A stretch of DNA of 24,292 nucleotides from an uncultured Clostridia bacterium. Its GTDB lineage: Bacteria; Bacillota; Clostridia; Christensenellales; Aristaeellaceae. Below, piece by piece: positions 7,157 to 14,531 of this stretch. The notes beneath the pieces are model-generated. The model had not been told where the DNA came from, made no database searches, and was given only the letters and a program-made list of their open reading frames with translations. Numbering within the stretch: position 1 is the first letter of the stretch; each line of letters starts with the position of its first letter. The stretch is from NCBI GenBank assembly GCA_946410395.1, contig CAMKAE010000007.1, positions 1 through 24,292 on the forward strand, written 5' to 3'. The position numbers and the translations under genes were made by a program.

Positions 7157-9037
7157 ATGCTCCTGGAAAACGTCCATTCACCCCAGGACATCAAGCAGCT
7201 GCCGCCGGACGAGCTGGAAGATCTCGCCCGACAGATCCGTGAGACGCTGGTGAACACGGTTTCCCAGCGCGGCGGCCATCTGGCCTCCAACCTCGGTGTG
7301 GTGGAGCTCACCCTTGCCCTGCACCGGGTTTTTGACATGCCCGAGGATCAGATCGTCTTTGACGTGGGCCATCAGTCCTATGTGCACAAGCTGCTGACCG
7401 GCCGGTACTGGAGATTCCGCACGCTGCGCAGCTTCGGCGGCATCTCCGGCTTTCCCAAGCGCTCCGAGAGCGAATACGACGTCTTCGAGACCGGCCACGC
7501 CTCCACCGCTATCTCCGCAGCGCTCGGCCTGGCCCGGGCCCGGGACCTGCAGGGCAAGAAGAACAGCGTCATCGCACTGGTGGGCGACGGCGCTCTCACC
7601 GGCGGCATGTGCTATGAAGCCCTCAACGACGCGGGCTCATCCGGCACCCGGATGATCGTGATCCTCAACGACAACGAGATGTCGATCGCGCCCAACGTCG
7701 GCGCGCTTTCCTCACACCTGACCGATCTGCGGATCAGCAAGGGCTGGAACAGCACCAAGCGCAAGGTCAAGTCCAATCTGCAAAAAGTCCCGCTGCTGGG
7801 CAAGCCTCTGTATCGCTTCATCCATCTCAGCAAGAGTTATCTGAAGTCGCTTTTTGTGGACGAGGGCTTTTTCTCCTCCCTGGGCTTCCATTATTTCGGC
7901 CCTATCGACGGTCACGACACGGCGCGGCTGGAGCATGTCTTCAGGCAGGCAAAAGCCTTTGACGGTCCCGCCGTGATCCATGTCCTGACCCAGAAGGGTC
8001 ACGGCTATGACAAGGCAGAGGAGCAACCCGAGCGCTTTCACGGCGTACCGCCGTTCTATGTTGAGACCGGCGATGCGCGGGAGGTCTCCGCACTCCCCTC
8101 CTTCGGCAAAGTCATGGCCGAGGAACTGATCCGCCTGGCGGAGAAGCATCCCGACATCACTGCGGTCACCGCAGCCATGCCCCAGGGCACGGGTCTGGAC
8201 GCCTTCGGCAAGGCATACCCCAAACGCCTTTTCGACGTGGGGATCGCGGAGGAGCATGCGGTCACCATGGCCGCCGGCATGGCTGCGGGCGGGCTCAGGC
8301 CCTATGTGGCCATTTACGCCACCTTCTTTCAGCGGGCCTATGACCAGCTGATCCATGACGTGGCCATGCAGCGCCTGCCCGTGGTGTTTCTGCTGGATCG
8401 GGCCGGTCTGGTGGGCGAAGACGGCGCGACGCATCACGGCGTCTTTGACTTTGCACAGACGCTGGCCGTCCCGGGGCTCACCGTGCTGGCGCCCCGCGAT
8501 CTGGAGGAGCTGCGCAGAATGCTCCGCTGGACCCCCGAGGCCAAGGGCCCCGTGGTGATCCGCTACGGCCGCAAGCCGGTGGATCTCAGTGCGCGCTATC
8601 CCTGCCATCGCTTTGAGCCGGGCGCCTGGGAGGTGCTGGAGCCGGGCGTGGACTGCGCGATCCTGGCCGTGGGCTCCATGGTGCGCGAGGCCGTGAGCGT
8701 CCATGATCTGCTGGCGGAGCAGGGTATCCGCGCCGCCGTGGTCAACTGCTCCACCGTAAAGCCCCTGGATGAAAAGCTGCTGCGGGGCTTCGCAGACCGC
8801 CCGCTGTTCACGATGGAGGAGCATGTGCTGACCGGCGGGTTTGCCAGCGCGGTCACCGGGTGGCTGGTGGCGGAGGAGCTTCCGGCACCGCTGATCACCT
8901 TCGGCCTGCCGGACACCTTTGTGCAGCACGGCTCCAGAGGGCAGCTGCTGCGCTATCTCGGCCTGATGCCCGAGCAGATGGTCCGGCGCATCCTGGCCAT
9001 GCTGCCCGCAAAGGAAGGAGATCCCAGCTTTGAGTGA
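7157..9037 (+). CDS. dxs: 1-deoxy-D-xylulose-5-phosphate synthase
   Basis: Condenses pyruvate and glyceraldehyde 3-phosphate into DXP, the first step of the MEP isoprenoid pathway, using thiamine diphosphate. The 626-residue length is normal. Visible landmarks are the N-terminal GHQSYVHKLLTGR with its catalytic-region histidines, the ThDP motif beginning GDG at residues 143-145 (GDGALTGGMCYEALNDAG), the transketolase pyrimidine-binding domain with DVGIAEEHAVTMAAGMA around residue 360, and a C-terminal transketolase domain. The ATG at 7157 has GGAGG 5 nt upstream. The last 8 nt overlap the start of tlyA. Dxs beside tlyA is a common Firmicute arrangement. Here the operon also carries envelope genes, which fits supply of undecaprenyl carrier precursors (inference). 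Confidence 0.97.
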   Translation: MLLENVHSPQDIKQLPPDELEDLARQIRETLVNTVSQRGGHLASNLGVVELTLALHRVFDMPEDQIVFDVGHQSYVHKLLTGRYWRFRTLRSFGGISGFPKRSESEYDVFETGHASTAISAALGLARARDLQGKKNSVIALVGDGALTGGMCYEALNDAGSSGTRMIVILNDNEMSIAPNVGALSSHLTDLRISKGWNSTKRKVKSNLQKVPLLGKPLYRFIHLSKSYLKSLFVDEGFFSSLGFHYFGPIDGHDTARLEHVFRQAKAFDGPAVIHVLTQKGHGYDKAEEQPERFHGVPPFYVETGDAREVSALPSFGKVMAEELIRLAEKHPDITAVTAAMPQGTGLDAFGKAYPKRLFDVGIAEEHAVTMAAGMAAGGLRPYVAIYATFFQRAYDQLIHDVAMQRLPVVFLLDRAGLVGEDGATHHGVFDFAQTLAVPGLTVLAPRDLEELRRMLRWTPEAKGPVVIRYGRKPVDLSARYPCHRFEPGAWEVLEPGVDCAILAVGSMVREAVSVHDLLAEQGIRAAVVNCSTVKPLDEKLLRGFADRPLFTMEEHVLTGGFASAVTGWLVAEELPAPLITFGLPDTFVQHGSRGQLLRYLGLMPEQMVRRILAMLPAKEGDPSFE

Positions 9038-9851
9038 CAAGAAACGCGCGGACGTCGCCCTGGTGGCGCAGGGCCTGTGCGAAAGCCGCGAGAAGGCCCA
9101 GGCCGCCATCATGGCCGGCCAGGTTTATCTGGGCGAGCAGAAGATCGCCAAGGCCAGCGAAGCGGTTCCGGAGGGGGCCGTGCTCACCCTGCGCGCACCC
9201 GCCCATCCCTATGTGGGCCGTGGCGGGCTGAAGCTCGAGAAAGCCATCCGGGCCTTCGGCGCGGACCTCACCGGCAAAGTTTGCATGGACATCGGCTGCG
9301 CAACCGGCGGGTTCACGGACGTCTGCCTGCGCAGCGGCGCCGCCCACGTGTACGCGATCGACGTCGGCTATGGCCAGTTCGACTGGCAGCTGCGGCAGGA
9401 CCCGCGCGTCACGCTGATGGAGCGCACCAACGCCCGGAACCTGACGCCGGAGATGGTGCCGTTGCATCCCACCGTCACCGTCATGGATGTCAGCTTCATC
9501 TCCATCCGCCTGATCCTGCCCGTTGCCGCGTCCATCATGGGAGACAAGGGCGTGTTTTATACCCTCATCAAGCCGCAGTTCGAGGCCGGGCGCGGCAAGG
9601 TCGGCAAAAACGGCGTGGTGCGGGACGCTGCGGTCCACCGGGAAGTGCTCGCCGGAATCGTGGATTTCTGCCCCACGATCGGCTGGCAGGTCTGCGCGCT
9701 GGATTACTCCCCCATCACCGGTCCCAAGGGAAACATCGAATTCCTGGCTGAGATCCGTCCGTTCGATCCAGCGCGCGCTCCCGTCACCGCCCAGGCGGTG
9801 CATGAGCTGGTGAACAGCGCCCACGCCGGTCTTTCCAGCAAAGGAGAATAA
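9030..9851 (+). CDS. tlyA: TlyA-family rRNA 2'-O-methyltransferase
   Basis: A 273-residue protein. The N-terminal S4 RNA-binding domain spans about residues 1-60 (RADVALVAQGLCESREKAQ). An FtsJ-like Rossmann methyltransferase domain follows, with SAM-binding motif MDIGCATGGFTDVCL at about 88-102 and later VMDVSFISIRLILP. Well-studied TlyA proteins methylate ribose in 16S and/or 23S rRNA and influence capreomycin sensitivity; older annotations call them hemolysins. The start is TTG at 9030, 9 nt after an AAGGAAGGAG ribosome binding site. It overlaps the dxs stop codon by 8 nt, suggesting translational coupling. The substrate nucleotide in this organism is not known. Confidence 0.93.
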   Translation: MSDKKRADVALVAQGLCESREKAQAAIMAGQVYLGEQKIAKASEAVPEGAVLTLRAPAHPYVGRGGLKLEKAIRAFGADLTGKVCMDIGCATGGFTDVCLRSGAAHVYAIDVGYGQFDWQLRQDPRVTLMERTNARNLTPEMVPLHPTVTVMDVSFISIRLILPVAASIMGDKGVFYTLIKPQFEAGRGKVGKNGVVRDAAVHREVLAGIVDFCPTIGWQVCALDYSPITGPKGNIEFLAEIRPFDPARAPVTAQAVHELVNSAHAGLSSKGE

Positions 9852-9854
9852 ACC

Positions 9855-11627
9855 ATGTCCAAGCAGTCCAAGCCGTTGCTGCGGCGCTTTCTGCCCTATT
9901 ATCGGCGTTATTGGAAAACCGTGGCCTTCGACCTGGCCTGCGCGGCGCTGACCAGCGCGGCCGAGCTGGCCCTGCCCATGATCGTCCGGGAAATCACCGG
10001 GCGCGCCACGTCCCCGCAGGGCCTGGCCGAGCTGACCACCGCCTTTGTGCTGCGCATGGGCGGCATCTACATCCTGCTGCGGATCCTCGAGGCCGCTGCC
10101 AACTATTACATGCAGTATGTGGGACATGTCATGGGCTCCCGGCTGGAGACGGACATGCGCACCGACCTGTTTCATCACCTGCAGCAGCTGTCCTTCAGCT
10201 ATTTCTCCGAGACCAAGGTAGGCCAGATCATGTCCCGGATCACATCGGACCTTTTCGAGGTGACGGAGTTCTGCCATCACTGTCCGGAGGAATTCCTCAT
10301 CGCCGGGATCAAGATCATCGTCAGCTTCTGCCTGCTCATCCGCATGAACGTCCTGCTGACCCTGCTGATGTTCGGCGTCCTGCCCTTCATGGTGTTCTTC
10401 GCCTGGCGCTACAATCACAAGTTCCGGGCGGCCTTCAAGAAACGCAACAAGCAGGTGGGCGAAATCAATGCCCAGGTGGAGGACAGCCTGCTGGGCGTGC
10501 GGGTCGTGAAATCCTTTGCCAACGAGGAGGTCGAGGAGCGCAAGTTTGACGAGGGCAACCAGAAGTTCCTCGAATACAAGGCGACCAGCTATCGCTACAT
10601 GGCCGAGTTCGGCACCTCGAACCGCATCTTCGACGCCCTGATGTACATCCTGGTGGTGACGGTGGGCGCCCTGCTCATCAAGGACAAAAAGCTGTCCGTG
10701 GCGGATTACACAGCCTATCTCCTCTATGTCAGCGTGCTGCTGGGCGCCATACGCCGGATTGTGGAGTTCATCGAGCAGTTCCAGCGGGGCATGACCGGCA
10801 TCGAGCGCTTCTATGAAATCATGGACGCGCCAGCGGAGATCCGGGACGCGCCCGGCGCCGTGGACCTGTCGGACGTCCGGGGCGAGGTGGTCTTTGACAA
10901 CGTCGGCTTCCACTATCAGGACGGCACCGATGTGCTGCATCACCTGAACATGACGGTCCGCCCCGGGCAGAGCGTGGCCCTGGTGGGGCCCTCCGGCGCC
11001 GGCAAAACCACGCTCTGCAATCTGATTCCCCGCTTCTACGACGTCACCGAGGGCCGGATTCTCGTCGACGGCCACGACGTGCGGGAACTGAAGCAGAAAA
11101 GCCTGCGCCAGGCCATCGGCATGGTGCAGCAGGACGTCTATCTCTTCTCCGGCTCCGTGCTGGACAACATCCTGTATGGCAAGCCCGGCGCAACCCGCGA
11201 GGAGGCCGTAGAGGCCGCCAAGCTGGCCGGCGCCCACGGCTTCATCTCCGCGCTGCCCGACGGCTACGACACCTATGTGGGCGAGCGGGGCGTGCGCCTC
11301 TCCGGCGGCCAGAAGCAGCGCATTTCCATCGCCCGGGTGTTCCTGAAAAACCCGCCGATCCTGATCCTGGACGAGGCGACCAGCGCGCTGGACAACGAGA
11401 GCGAGCGCCTGGTCCAGGCCTCTCTGGAGTCCCTGGCCAGGGGCCGCACGGTTTTCACCATCGCTCACCGGCTCACCACGATCCGCAACGCGGATGTGAT
11501 CTGGGTCCTCACCGAGCACGGCATCGAGGAGACCGGCACCCACGCGCAGCTGATGGCAAAGGGCGGCCTGTACGCAAACCTGTACCGCATGTACACGGAA
11601 AACGTCAGCGGCCAGGCCAACGGATAA
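9855..11627 (+). CDS. ABC exporter, fused permease and ATPase
   Basis: A 590-residue half-transporter of the MsbA/BmrA type. The transmembrane domain has about six helices over residues 15-310. The ATPase domain spans about 335-580, with Walker A GPSGAGKTT at 378-386, signature LSGGQ at 482-486, Walker B ILILDEA from 502 (E507 catalytic), and a switch histidine in TIAHRLTT. No second half-transporter is adjacent, so a homodimer is likely. Lipids, drugs and peptides are all possible substrates, and the sequence does not decide. It starts 3 nt after the tlyA stop, with AAAGGAG 9 nt upstream of ATG, and closes the flippase-capA-dxs-tlyA operon. Confidence 0.93.
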   Translation: MSKQSKPLLRRFLPYYRRYWKTVAFDLACAALTSAAELALPMIVREITGRATSPQGLAELTTAFVLRMGGIYILLRILEAAANYYMQYVGHVMGSRLETDMRTDLFHHLQQLSFSYFSETKVGQIMSRITSDLFEVTEFCHHCPEEFLIAGIKIIVSFCLLIRMNVLLTLLMFGVLPFMVFFAWRYNHKFRAAFKKRNKQVGEINAQVEDSLLGVRVVKSFANEEVEERKFDEGNQKFLEYKATSYRYMAEFGTSNRIFDALMYILVVTVGALLIKDKKLSVADYTAYLLYVSVLLGAIRRIVEFIEQFQRGMTGIERFYEIMDAPAEIRDAPGAVDLSDVRGEVVFDNVGFHYQDGTDVLHHLNMTVRPGQSVALVGPSGAGKTTLCNLIPRFYDVTEGRILVDGHDVRELKQKSLRQAIGMVQQDVYLFSGSVLDNILYGKPGATREEAVEAAKLAGAHGFISALPDGYDTYVGERGVRLSGGQKQRISIARVFLKNPPILILDEATSALDNESERLVQASLESLARGRTVFTIAHRLTTIRNADVIWVLTEHGIEETGTHAQLMAKGGLYANLYRMYTENVSGQANG

Positions 11628-11637
11628 GACAGAAAAG

Positions 11638-11690
11638 CAGACACAGCGGTTCCTCCTGTTCAGGGAAAAGCGCTGTGTCTGTTTTGTTTT
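11638..11690. terminator. Strong terminator, probably bidirectional, between the ABC exporter and the NTPase-CYTH gene
   Basis: An 11-bp stem (11638-11648 with 11671-11681, arms CAGACACAGCG/CGCTGTGTCTG) has further TTCC/GGAA pairing in the loop. GTTTTGTTTT follows on the plus strand. Read on the minus strand, the stem is followed by CTTTTCTG, so it can also stop the convergent gene. Confidence 0.9.
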
Positions 11691-11714
11691 GCTGCAAATC
11701 AAGGTCACGGCAGA

Positions 11715-11731
11715 AACGGGGTTTCTCCCCG
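11715..11731 (-). terminator. Weak hairpin after the NTPase-CYTH gene
   Basis: A 5-bp stem CGGGG/CCCCG with a 5-nt loop begins just after the stop codon on the minus strand and is followed by GTTTC. The T run is poor, so the stronger hairpin at 11638-11690 probably does most of the work. Confidence 0.4.
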
Positions 11732-11732
11732 A

Positions 11733-12842
11733 TCAGACTTCGTCCTCTTCAGGGATCTTCATCGCCAGGGAGGAATTCTTGTATTCCTTCACCCCGGTCA
11801 CCTCGCGGATCAGCTGCAGCTGGGGCGGGAAGTCCACCGGCTCCTGCGCGTCGCGCATGTGCAGCTGCACCATGGCCTGTTTGCGCCAGAAGGGATACAG
11901 GTCGATCTTGAGGCTCTGCTTGCCGTAGGTCATGCAGTAGCGGGTCTTGCGCAGCTGACGGCGGTTGGTGTCCGCATTGAGCAGCAGGGAGAGATACTCC
12001 CGATCCGTGATGCGCCGGGACATTTCAATCACCTGGCCGTCCGGGAGCACGCGCTTGACGGTCTCGTAGTAGATGAACGTGCCATTCTCGCCGCGCTGGC
12101 GCACACGCCGATCCTGCCCGTCCTCGCTGTACAGGTAGGTCTGGATGATCTCCACCCGCTGGCAGTTGGGCTGCCGTTCGAGCCATGCCACATCCGGATA
12201 GCGGATCAGGAACTTGCGCTCGATCTCGTAGGTCTCCGGTTCGCCCAGCGCGCTGCTGATCTCGCTGAGGAGGCGCTGCAGCTTGGCCTCGAAGTTGGTG
12301 GAATTGCCGATGACGTGCAGGTGCGGATGGCCTGTCCAGGCCGCGATCAGCCGGTCATCCAGCGCACAGGCTTCCTCGGGAGTCTCATAGCGCGCGGCGT
12401 TGTTGGCGAAGGTATAGGCCTCCACCGCCCCCTTGGCGGCCGTCTCCAGATGGAAGACCGCGTCGTAGCTGTCCCGCAGCTCCACCTCGTCGAGCTGCAG
12501 CCGGTTCAGGACCGTCGCAAACTCCTCGTCGTTCATGTAGGCCTTGTTGTCCAGCGCGCCGCGGTCGCAGACGATCAGGATGCGCTCATCCGGCATGGTT
12601 TCGGCCGCCGCCCGGAAGATCTCCTCCTTGATGACCTGCAGGCGCATCTGTCCCACCTGATAGTCCAGGTTGGTGCCGCAGGTCCAGGGCGCCACGCCGC
12701 CTGTGATGAGCTCCGTAGCTGTTTCCGGCACAAAGAGCACCTTCCAGCCGCGCTGGGAAAAGGTGTTCTGGATCCAGCTCAGACCGGTGGTCTTGCCTGC
12801 GCAGGGTCCCCCGGTGACCACGATCTTCCTGATAACGGGCAT
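11733..12842 (-). CDS. P-loop NTPase fused to a CYTH domain (TTD14-like architecture)
   Basis: A 369-residue two-domain protein. Residues 5-195 form an AAA_28/nucleoside-kinase-like P-loop domain with Walker A GGPCAGKTT (11-19) and a hydrophobic strand ending in acid, RILIVCDRGALD (87-98). Residues 204-365 form a CYTH domain starting with the ExExK signature EIERKFLI (E206, E208, K210). The expected basic residues follow (RRVRQR, 245-250), then YYETVKR (258-264). CYTH proteins bind triphosphate or other polyphosphate groups. The same order occurs in animal TTD14, reported to bind GTP and phosphatidic acid. The substrate of this bacterial protein is unknown. ATG 12842 has AAAGGAAG about 10 nt upstream. 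It is a single-gene unit, convergent with the ABC exporter, with its own promoter. Confidence 0.85.
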   Translation of the reverse strand: MPVIRKIVVTGGPCAGKTTGLSWIQNTFSQRGWKVLFVPETATELITGGVAPWTCGTNLDYQVGQMRLQVIKEEIFRAAAETMPDERILIVCDRGALDNKAYMNDEEFATVLNRLQLDEVELRDSYDAVFHLETAAKGAVEAYTFANNAARYETPEEACALDDRLIAAWTGHPHLHVIGNSTNFEAKLQRLLSEISSALGEPETYEIERKFLIRYPDVAWLERQPNCQRVEIIQTYLYSEDGQDRRVRQRGENGTFIYYETVKRVLPDGQVIEMSRRITDREYLSLLLNADTNRRQLRKTRYCMTYGKQSLKIDLYPFWRKQAMVQLHMRDAQEPVDFPPQLQLIREVTGVKEYKNSSLAMKIPEEDEV

Positions 12843-12877
12843 CTTCCGGACACTTCCTTTGCTGTTGTCTCTTTCTG

Positions 12878-12906
12878 ATTCTACCTGATTTGGCGCACGG
12901 ATGCAA
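12878..12906 (-). promoter_or_regulatory. Sigma-A type promoter of the NTPase-CYTH gene
   Basis: The minus strand has -35 TTGCAT (12901-12906), a 17-bp spacer and -10 TAGAAT (12878-12883), about 35 nt before the start codon. Confidence 0.7.
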
Positions 12907-12986
12907 GGTCTCCGCAGGATTTTCCGCCTGTCGGCAGTCCTTTCTGTGAACGATTGGTGAAAAATGTCATTTCCTTCTGATTCTTG

Positions 12987-13015
12987 TTGACTATACTCAA
13001 GTTATTGAGTATAAT
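12987..13015 (+). promoter_or_regulatory. Strong sigma-A promoter of the abrB-type gene
   Basis: TTGACT (12987-12992), a 17-bp spacer and a perfect TATAAT (13010-13015) lie about 22 nt before the start codon. The spacer and both hexamer edges contain a palindrome. Confidence 0.9.
12992..13013. promoter_or_regulatory. Palindromic operator candidate inside the abrB-type promoter
   Basis: Perfect 9-bp arms TATACTCAA and TTGAGTATA flank a 4-bp centre GTTA. They fill the spacer and overlap the last base of the -35 and most of the -10 box. A protein bound here should block RNA polymerase. The downstream regulator itself is the obvious candidate (autorepression), but this is inference. Confidence 0.65.
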
Positions 13016-13036
13016 AATATGGATGAGAGGTGATGG

Positions 13037-13288
13037 ATGATGAAGTCATTGGGGATTGTCCGTCAGGTGGATGTCCTCGGCCGCATCGTGCTGCCGGTAG
13101 AACTGCGCCGCACCATGGGCATTGAAGTCAAGGACACGCTTGAGGTCTTTGTGGACGGGGACAGCATTGTGCTGAAAAAGTATCAGCCCGCCTGTGTTTT
13201 CTGCGGCGAAGCGCGGGACGTGAGCAGTTTCAAGGGTCACCTGATCTGTTCCGACTGTCTGCAGAAGCTGAAGCATCTGGAGCCCTGA
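13037..13288 (+). CDS. AbrB/SpoVT-type transition-state regulator with Cys4 tail
   Basis: An 83-residue DNA-binding protein. Residues 1-50 form the AbrB-type swapped-hairpin domain (GIVRQVDVLGRIVLPVELRR, then DTLEVFVDGDSIVLKKY). The tail carries C53-x2-C56 and C71-x2-C74, a likely zinc site, in the arrangement CVFC-N14-CSDC. Proteins of this type act as dimers or tetramers on AT-rich promoter DNA and govern growth-phase changes in Firmicutes. Two start codons are adjacent (ATG ATG, 13037 and 13040). AGAGG is 6 or 9 nt upstream, so either is plausible. It has its own strong promoter, an embedded palindrome and a clean terminator, so it is monocistronic. Which genes it controls cannot be told from this window. 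Confidence 0.92.
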   Translation: MMKSLGIVRQVDVLGRIVLPVELRRTMGIEVKDTLEVFVDGDSIVLKKYQPACVFCGEARDVSSFKGHLICSDCLQKLKHLEP

Positions 13289-13289
13289 G

Positions 13290-13312
13290 CCGCCCTTCCG
13301 GGCGGTTTTTTT
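13290..13312 (+). terminator. Rho-independent terminator of the abrB-type gene
   Basis: The stem CCGCCC/GGGCGG with a TTCC loop is followed by seven T. It begins 2 nt after the stop codon. The T run directly precedes the luxS -35 box. Confidence 0.95.
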
Positions 13313-13313
13313 G

Positions 13314-13342
13314 TTGTCAGCACAGGCCGGACGTGCTATACT
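13314..13342 (+). promoter_or_regulatory. Sigma-A type promoter of luxS
   Basis: TTGTCA (13314-13319), a 17-bp spacer and TATACT (13337-13342) lie about 25 nt before the luxS start codon. No S-box-like leader fits in this space. Confidence 0.85.
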
Positions 13343-13366
13343 GTTTCTGAAAGGAAGGAAAATGCC

Positions 13367-13825
13367 ATGCTCAGAAAGATCGCATCCTTCACCGTGGATC
13401 ACGACAAGCTGCGGCCCGGTCTCTATGTGTCCCGGGTAGACCGAGACTGCGTCACCTATGATCTGCGGATGAAAACGCCCAACGCCGGCGACTATCTCCT
13501 GCCCGGGGCTCTGCACACCCTGGAGCACCTCATTGCCACCTGGGTCCGCTCCTCGGAGCGCTCCGACGAGGTGGTGTACTTCGGGCCGATGGGCTGCCGG
13601 ACCGGCTTCTACCTGATCCTGCGCGACTCCGTCGAAAAGGCGGACGTGCTGCAGCTGTGCCGGGGCGCGTTCACTTTCGCGGCCTCCTTCTCCGGCCACA
13701 TTCCCGGAGCCCGGCGCGCCGAGTGCGGGAACTACCGCGCGCATGATCTCCCCGGCGCACGCCGGGAGGCCGCCGCCTACTGCGCCGTGCTCGATGCCTG
13801 CGGAACGGACACCTTCGATTACTGA
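13367..13825 (+). CDS. luxS: S-ribosylhomocysteine lyase LuxS
   Basis: Cleaves S-ribosylhomocysteine to homocysteine and DPD, the precursor of autoinducer-2, in the activated methyl cycle. The 152-residue protein carries the metal-binding HTLEH (H50, E53, H54), the catalytic cysteine in GPMGCRTG (C77), and the third metal ligand C120 (RRAECGNY). These correspond to B. subtilis H54, E57, H58, C84 and C126, so it should be active. The ATG at 13367 follows AAGGAAGGA by about 7 nt. An ATG 5 nt earlier is out of frame. No methylthioadenosine/SAH nucleosidase gene is adjacent. The last 7 nt overlap the end of the convergent esterase gene. Confidence 0.97.
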   Translation: MLRKIASFTVDHDKLRPGLYVSRVDRDCVTYDLRMKTPNAGDYLLPGALHTLEHLIATWVRSSERSDEVVYFGPMGCRTGFYLILRDSVEKADVLQLCRGAFTFAASFSGHIPGARRAECGNYRAHDLPGARREAAAYCAVLDACGTDTFDY

Positions 13826-14484
13826 CGCATCCGCTCGACGGACCAGGCGATGCCGCGCCCCAGACGTGCTTCGGGCTCCTGAAAGTGATTGCCCGGGTTC
13901 CACGCGAATACGCAGTCGATGCCCCGGGCCGACAGGTGATCGGCGATGCGCTGCGTGCACGCCCCCACGGTCTGCATCACGGGATTGCGGGTCAGGGCCT
14001 CCCTGTCCCCCAGGGAAAGGTAAACGTTTTTCGGCTTTCGCAGCGGTGCGTGCGCACAGAAATAGTCCGAAAAGCCCGGATACCAGAGCGAGCCGGAGCA
14101 GCTGACCGCCGCGTCAAAGCGGTCTGTCCGGCAGAGGCTGTAGAGCGCAAAGAGTCCCGCCAGAGAATAGCCGGCGATCAGGCACCGCTGTGCGGCGGGG
14201 ATCGCCTCCCCCAGGCAAGCGGTCAGTTCGGCCAGCGCGGCATCCGCTTCCCCGGCGAAGTCCTCCCCGCCCCTGAAGACCCGCGGCGCATGCCACGGGG
14301 ACAGATTGCGGTTCCAGTCCGCGACGCGCAGGGCTGCGGGCTGAAAAGGTTCCGCCGTCTGCAGGCGCACCGCCGTCCAGACCTCCTCCGGCGCTTCCTC
14401 CCCGGTGATGAGCAGCACCAGCGGCACGCTTGCCTCCGCCCGGTCCGGCAGCGACAGCAGGCCGCAGTTCAGCCTGCGATCCAT
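13819..14484 (-). CDS. Alpha/beta-hydrolase esterase (Fes/esterase D-like family)
   Basis: A 221-residue cytoplasmic hydrolase without signal peptide. The nucleophile elbow is GYSLAG (105-110, S107). The C-terminal segment LSLGDRE (157-162, D160) and GNHF (198-201, H200) complete a probable Ser-Asp-His triad. The order and spacing fit the putative esterase family that includes enterochelin and S-formylglutathione esterases, in a short form. The substrate is unknown. I chose ATG 14484 because AGGTGA lies 5 nt upstream; the in-frame GTG at 14493 overlaps that ribosome binding site. The gene lies just downstream of the terminator hairpin of the CD1247-type gene and has no visible promoter. Its 3' end overlaps luxS tail to tail by 7 nt. 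Confidence 0.83.
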   Translation of the reverse strand: MDRRLNCGLLSLPDRAEASVPLVLLITGEEAPEEVWTAVRLQTAEPFQPAALRVADWNRNLSPWHAPRVFRGGEDFAGEADAALAELTACLGEAIPAAQRCLIAGYSLAGLFALYSLCRTDRFDAAVSCSGSLWYPGFSDYFCAHAPLRKPKNVYLSLGDREALTRNPVMQTVGACTQRIADHLSARGIDCVFAWNPGNHFQEPEARLGRGIAWSVERMRQ

Positions 14485-14500
14485 TGGTTTCACCTCACGG

Positions 14501-14531
14501 AAAAACGGCGTCCATTGACGCCGTGTTTTTT
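14501..14531. terminator. Symmetrical terminator hairpin between the CD1247-type gene and the esterase gene
   Basis: An 8-bp stem (ACGGCGTC/GACGCCGT, 14505-14512 with 14517-14524) has a 4-nt loop. Five A precede it and GTTTTTT follows, so it reads as a terminator on both strands. On the minus strand it ends the efp operon. On the plus strand it is the first clear stop for luxS transcripts. Confidence 0.88.

Noticed and set aside
8895..11708. 937-codon open frame on the minus strand opposite dxs, tlyA and the ABC exporter
   Set aside because: It is antisense to well-identified genes and has low-complexity, Gln/His/Ala/Gly-rich composition typical of GC-rich antisense frames, with no recognisable domain.
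13037..13288. AbrB-type gene as the antitoxin of a toxin-antitoxin pair
   Set aside because: AbrB/MazE folds are shared, but no toxin gene follows. The gene has its own terminator and a Cys4 tail, which fits a regulator better.
13343..13366. SAM or SAH riboswitch before luxS
   Set aside because: The leader is about 20 nt, too short for any known class.
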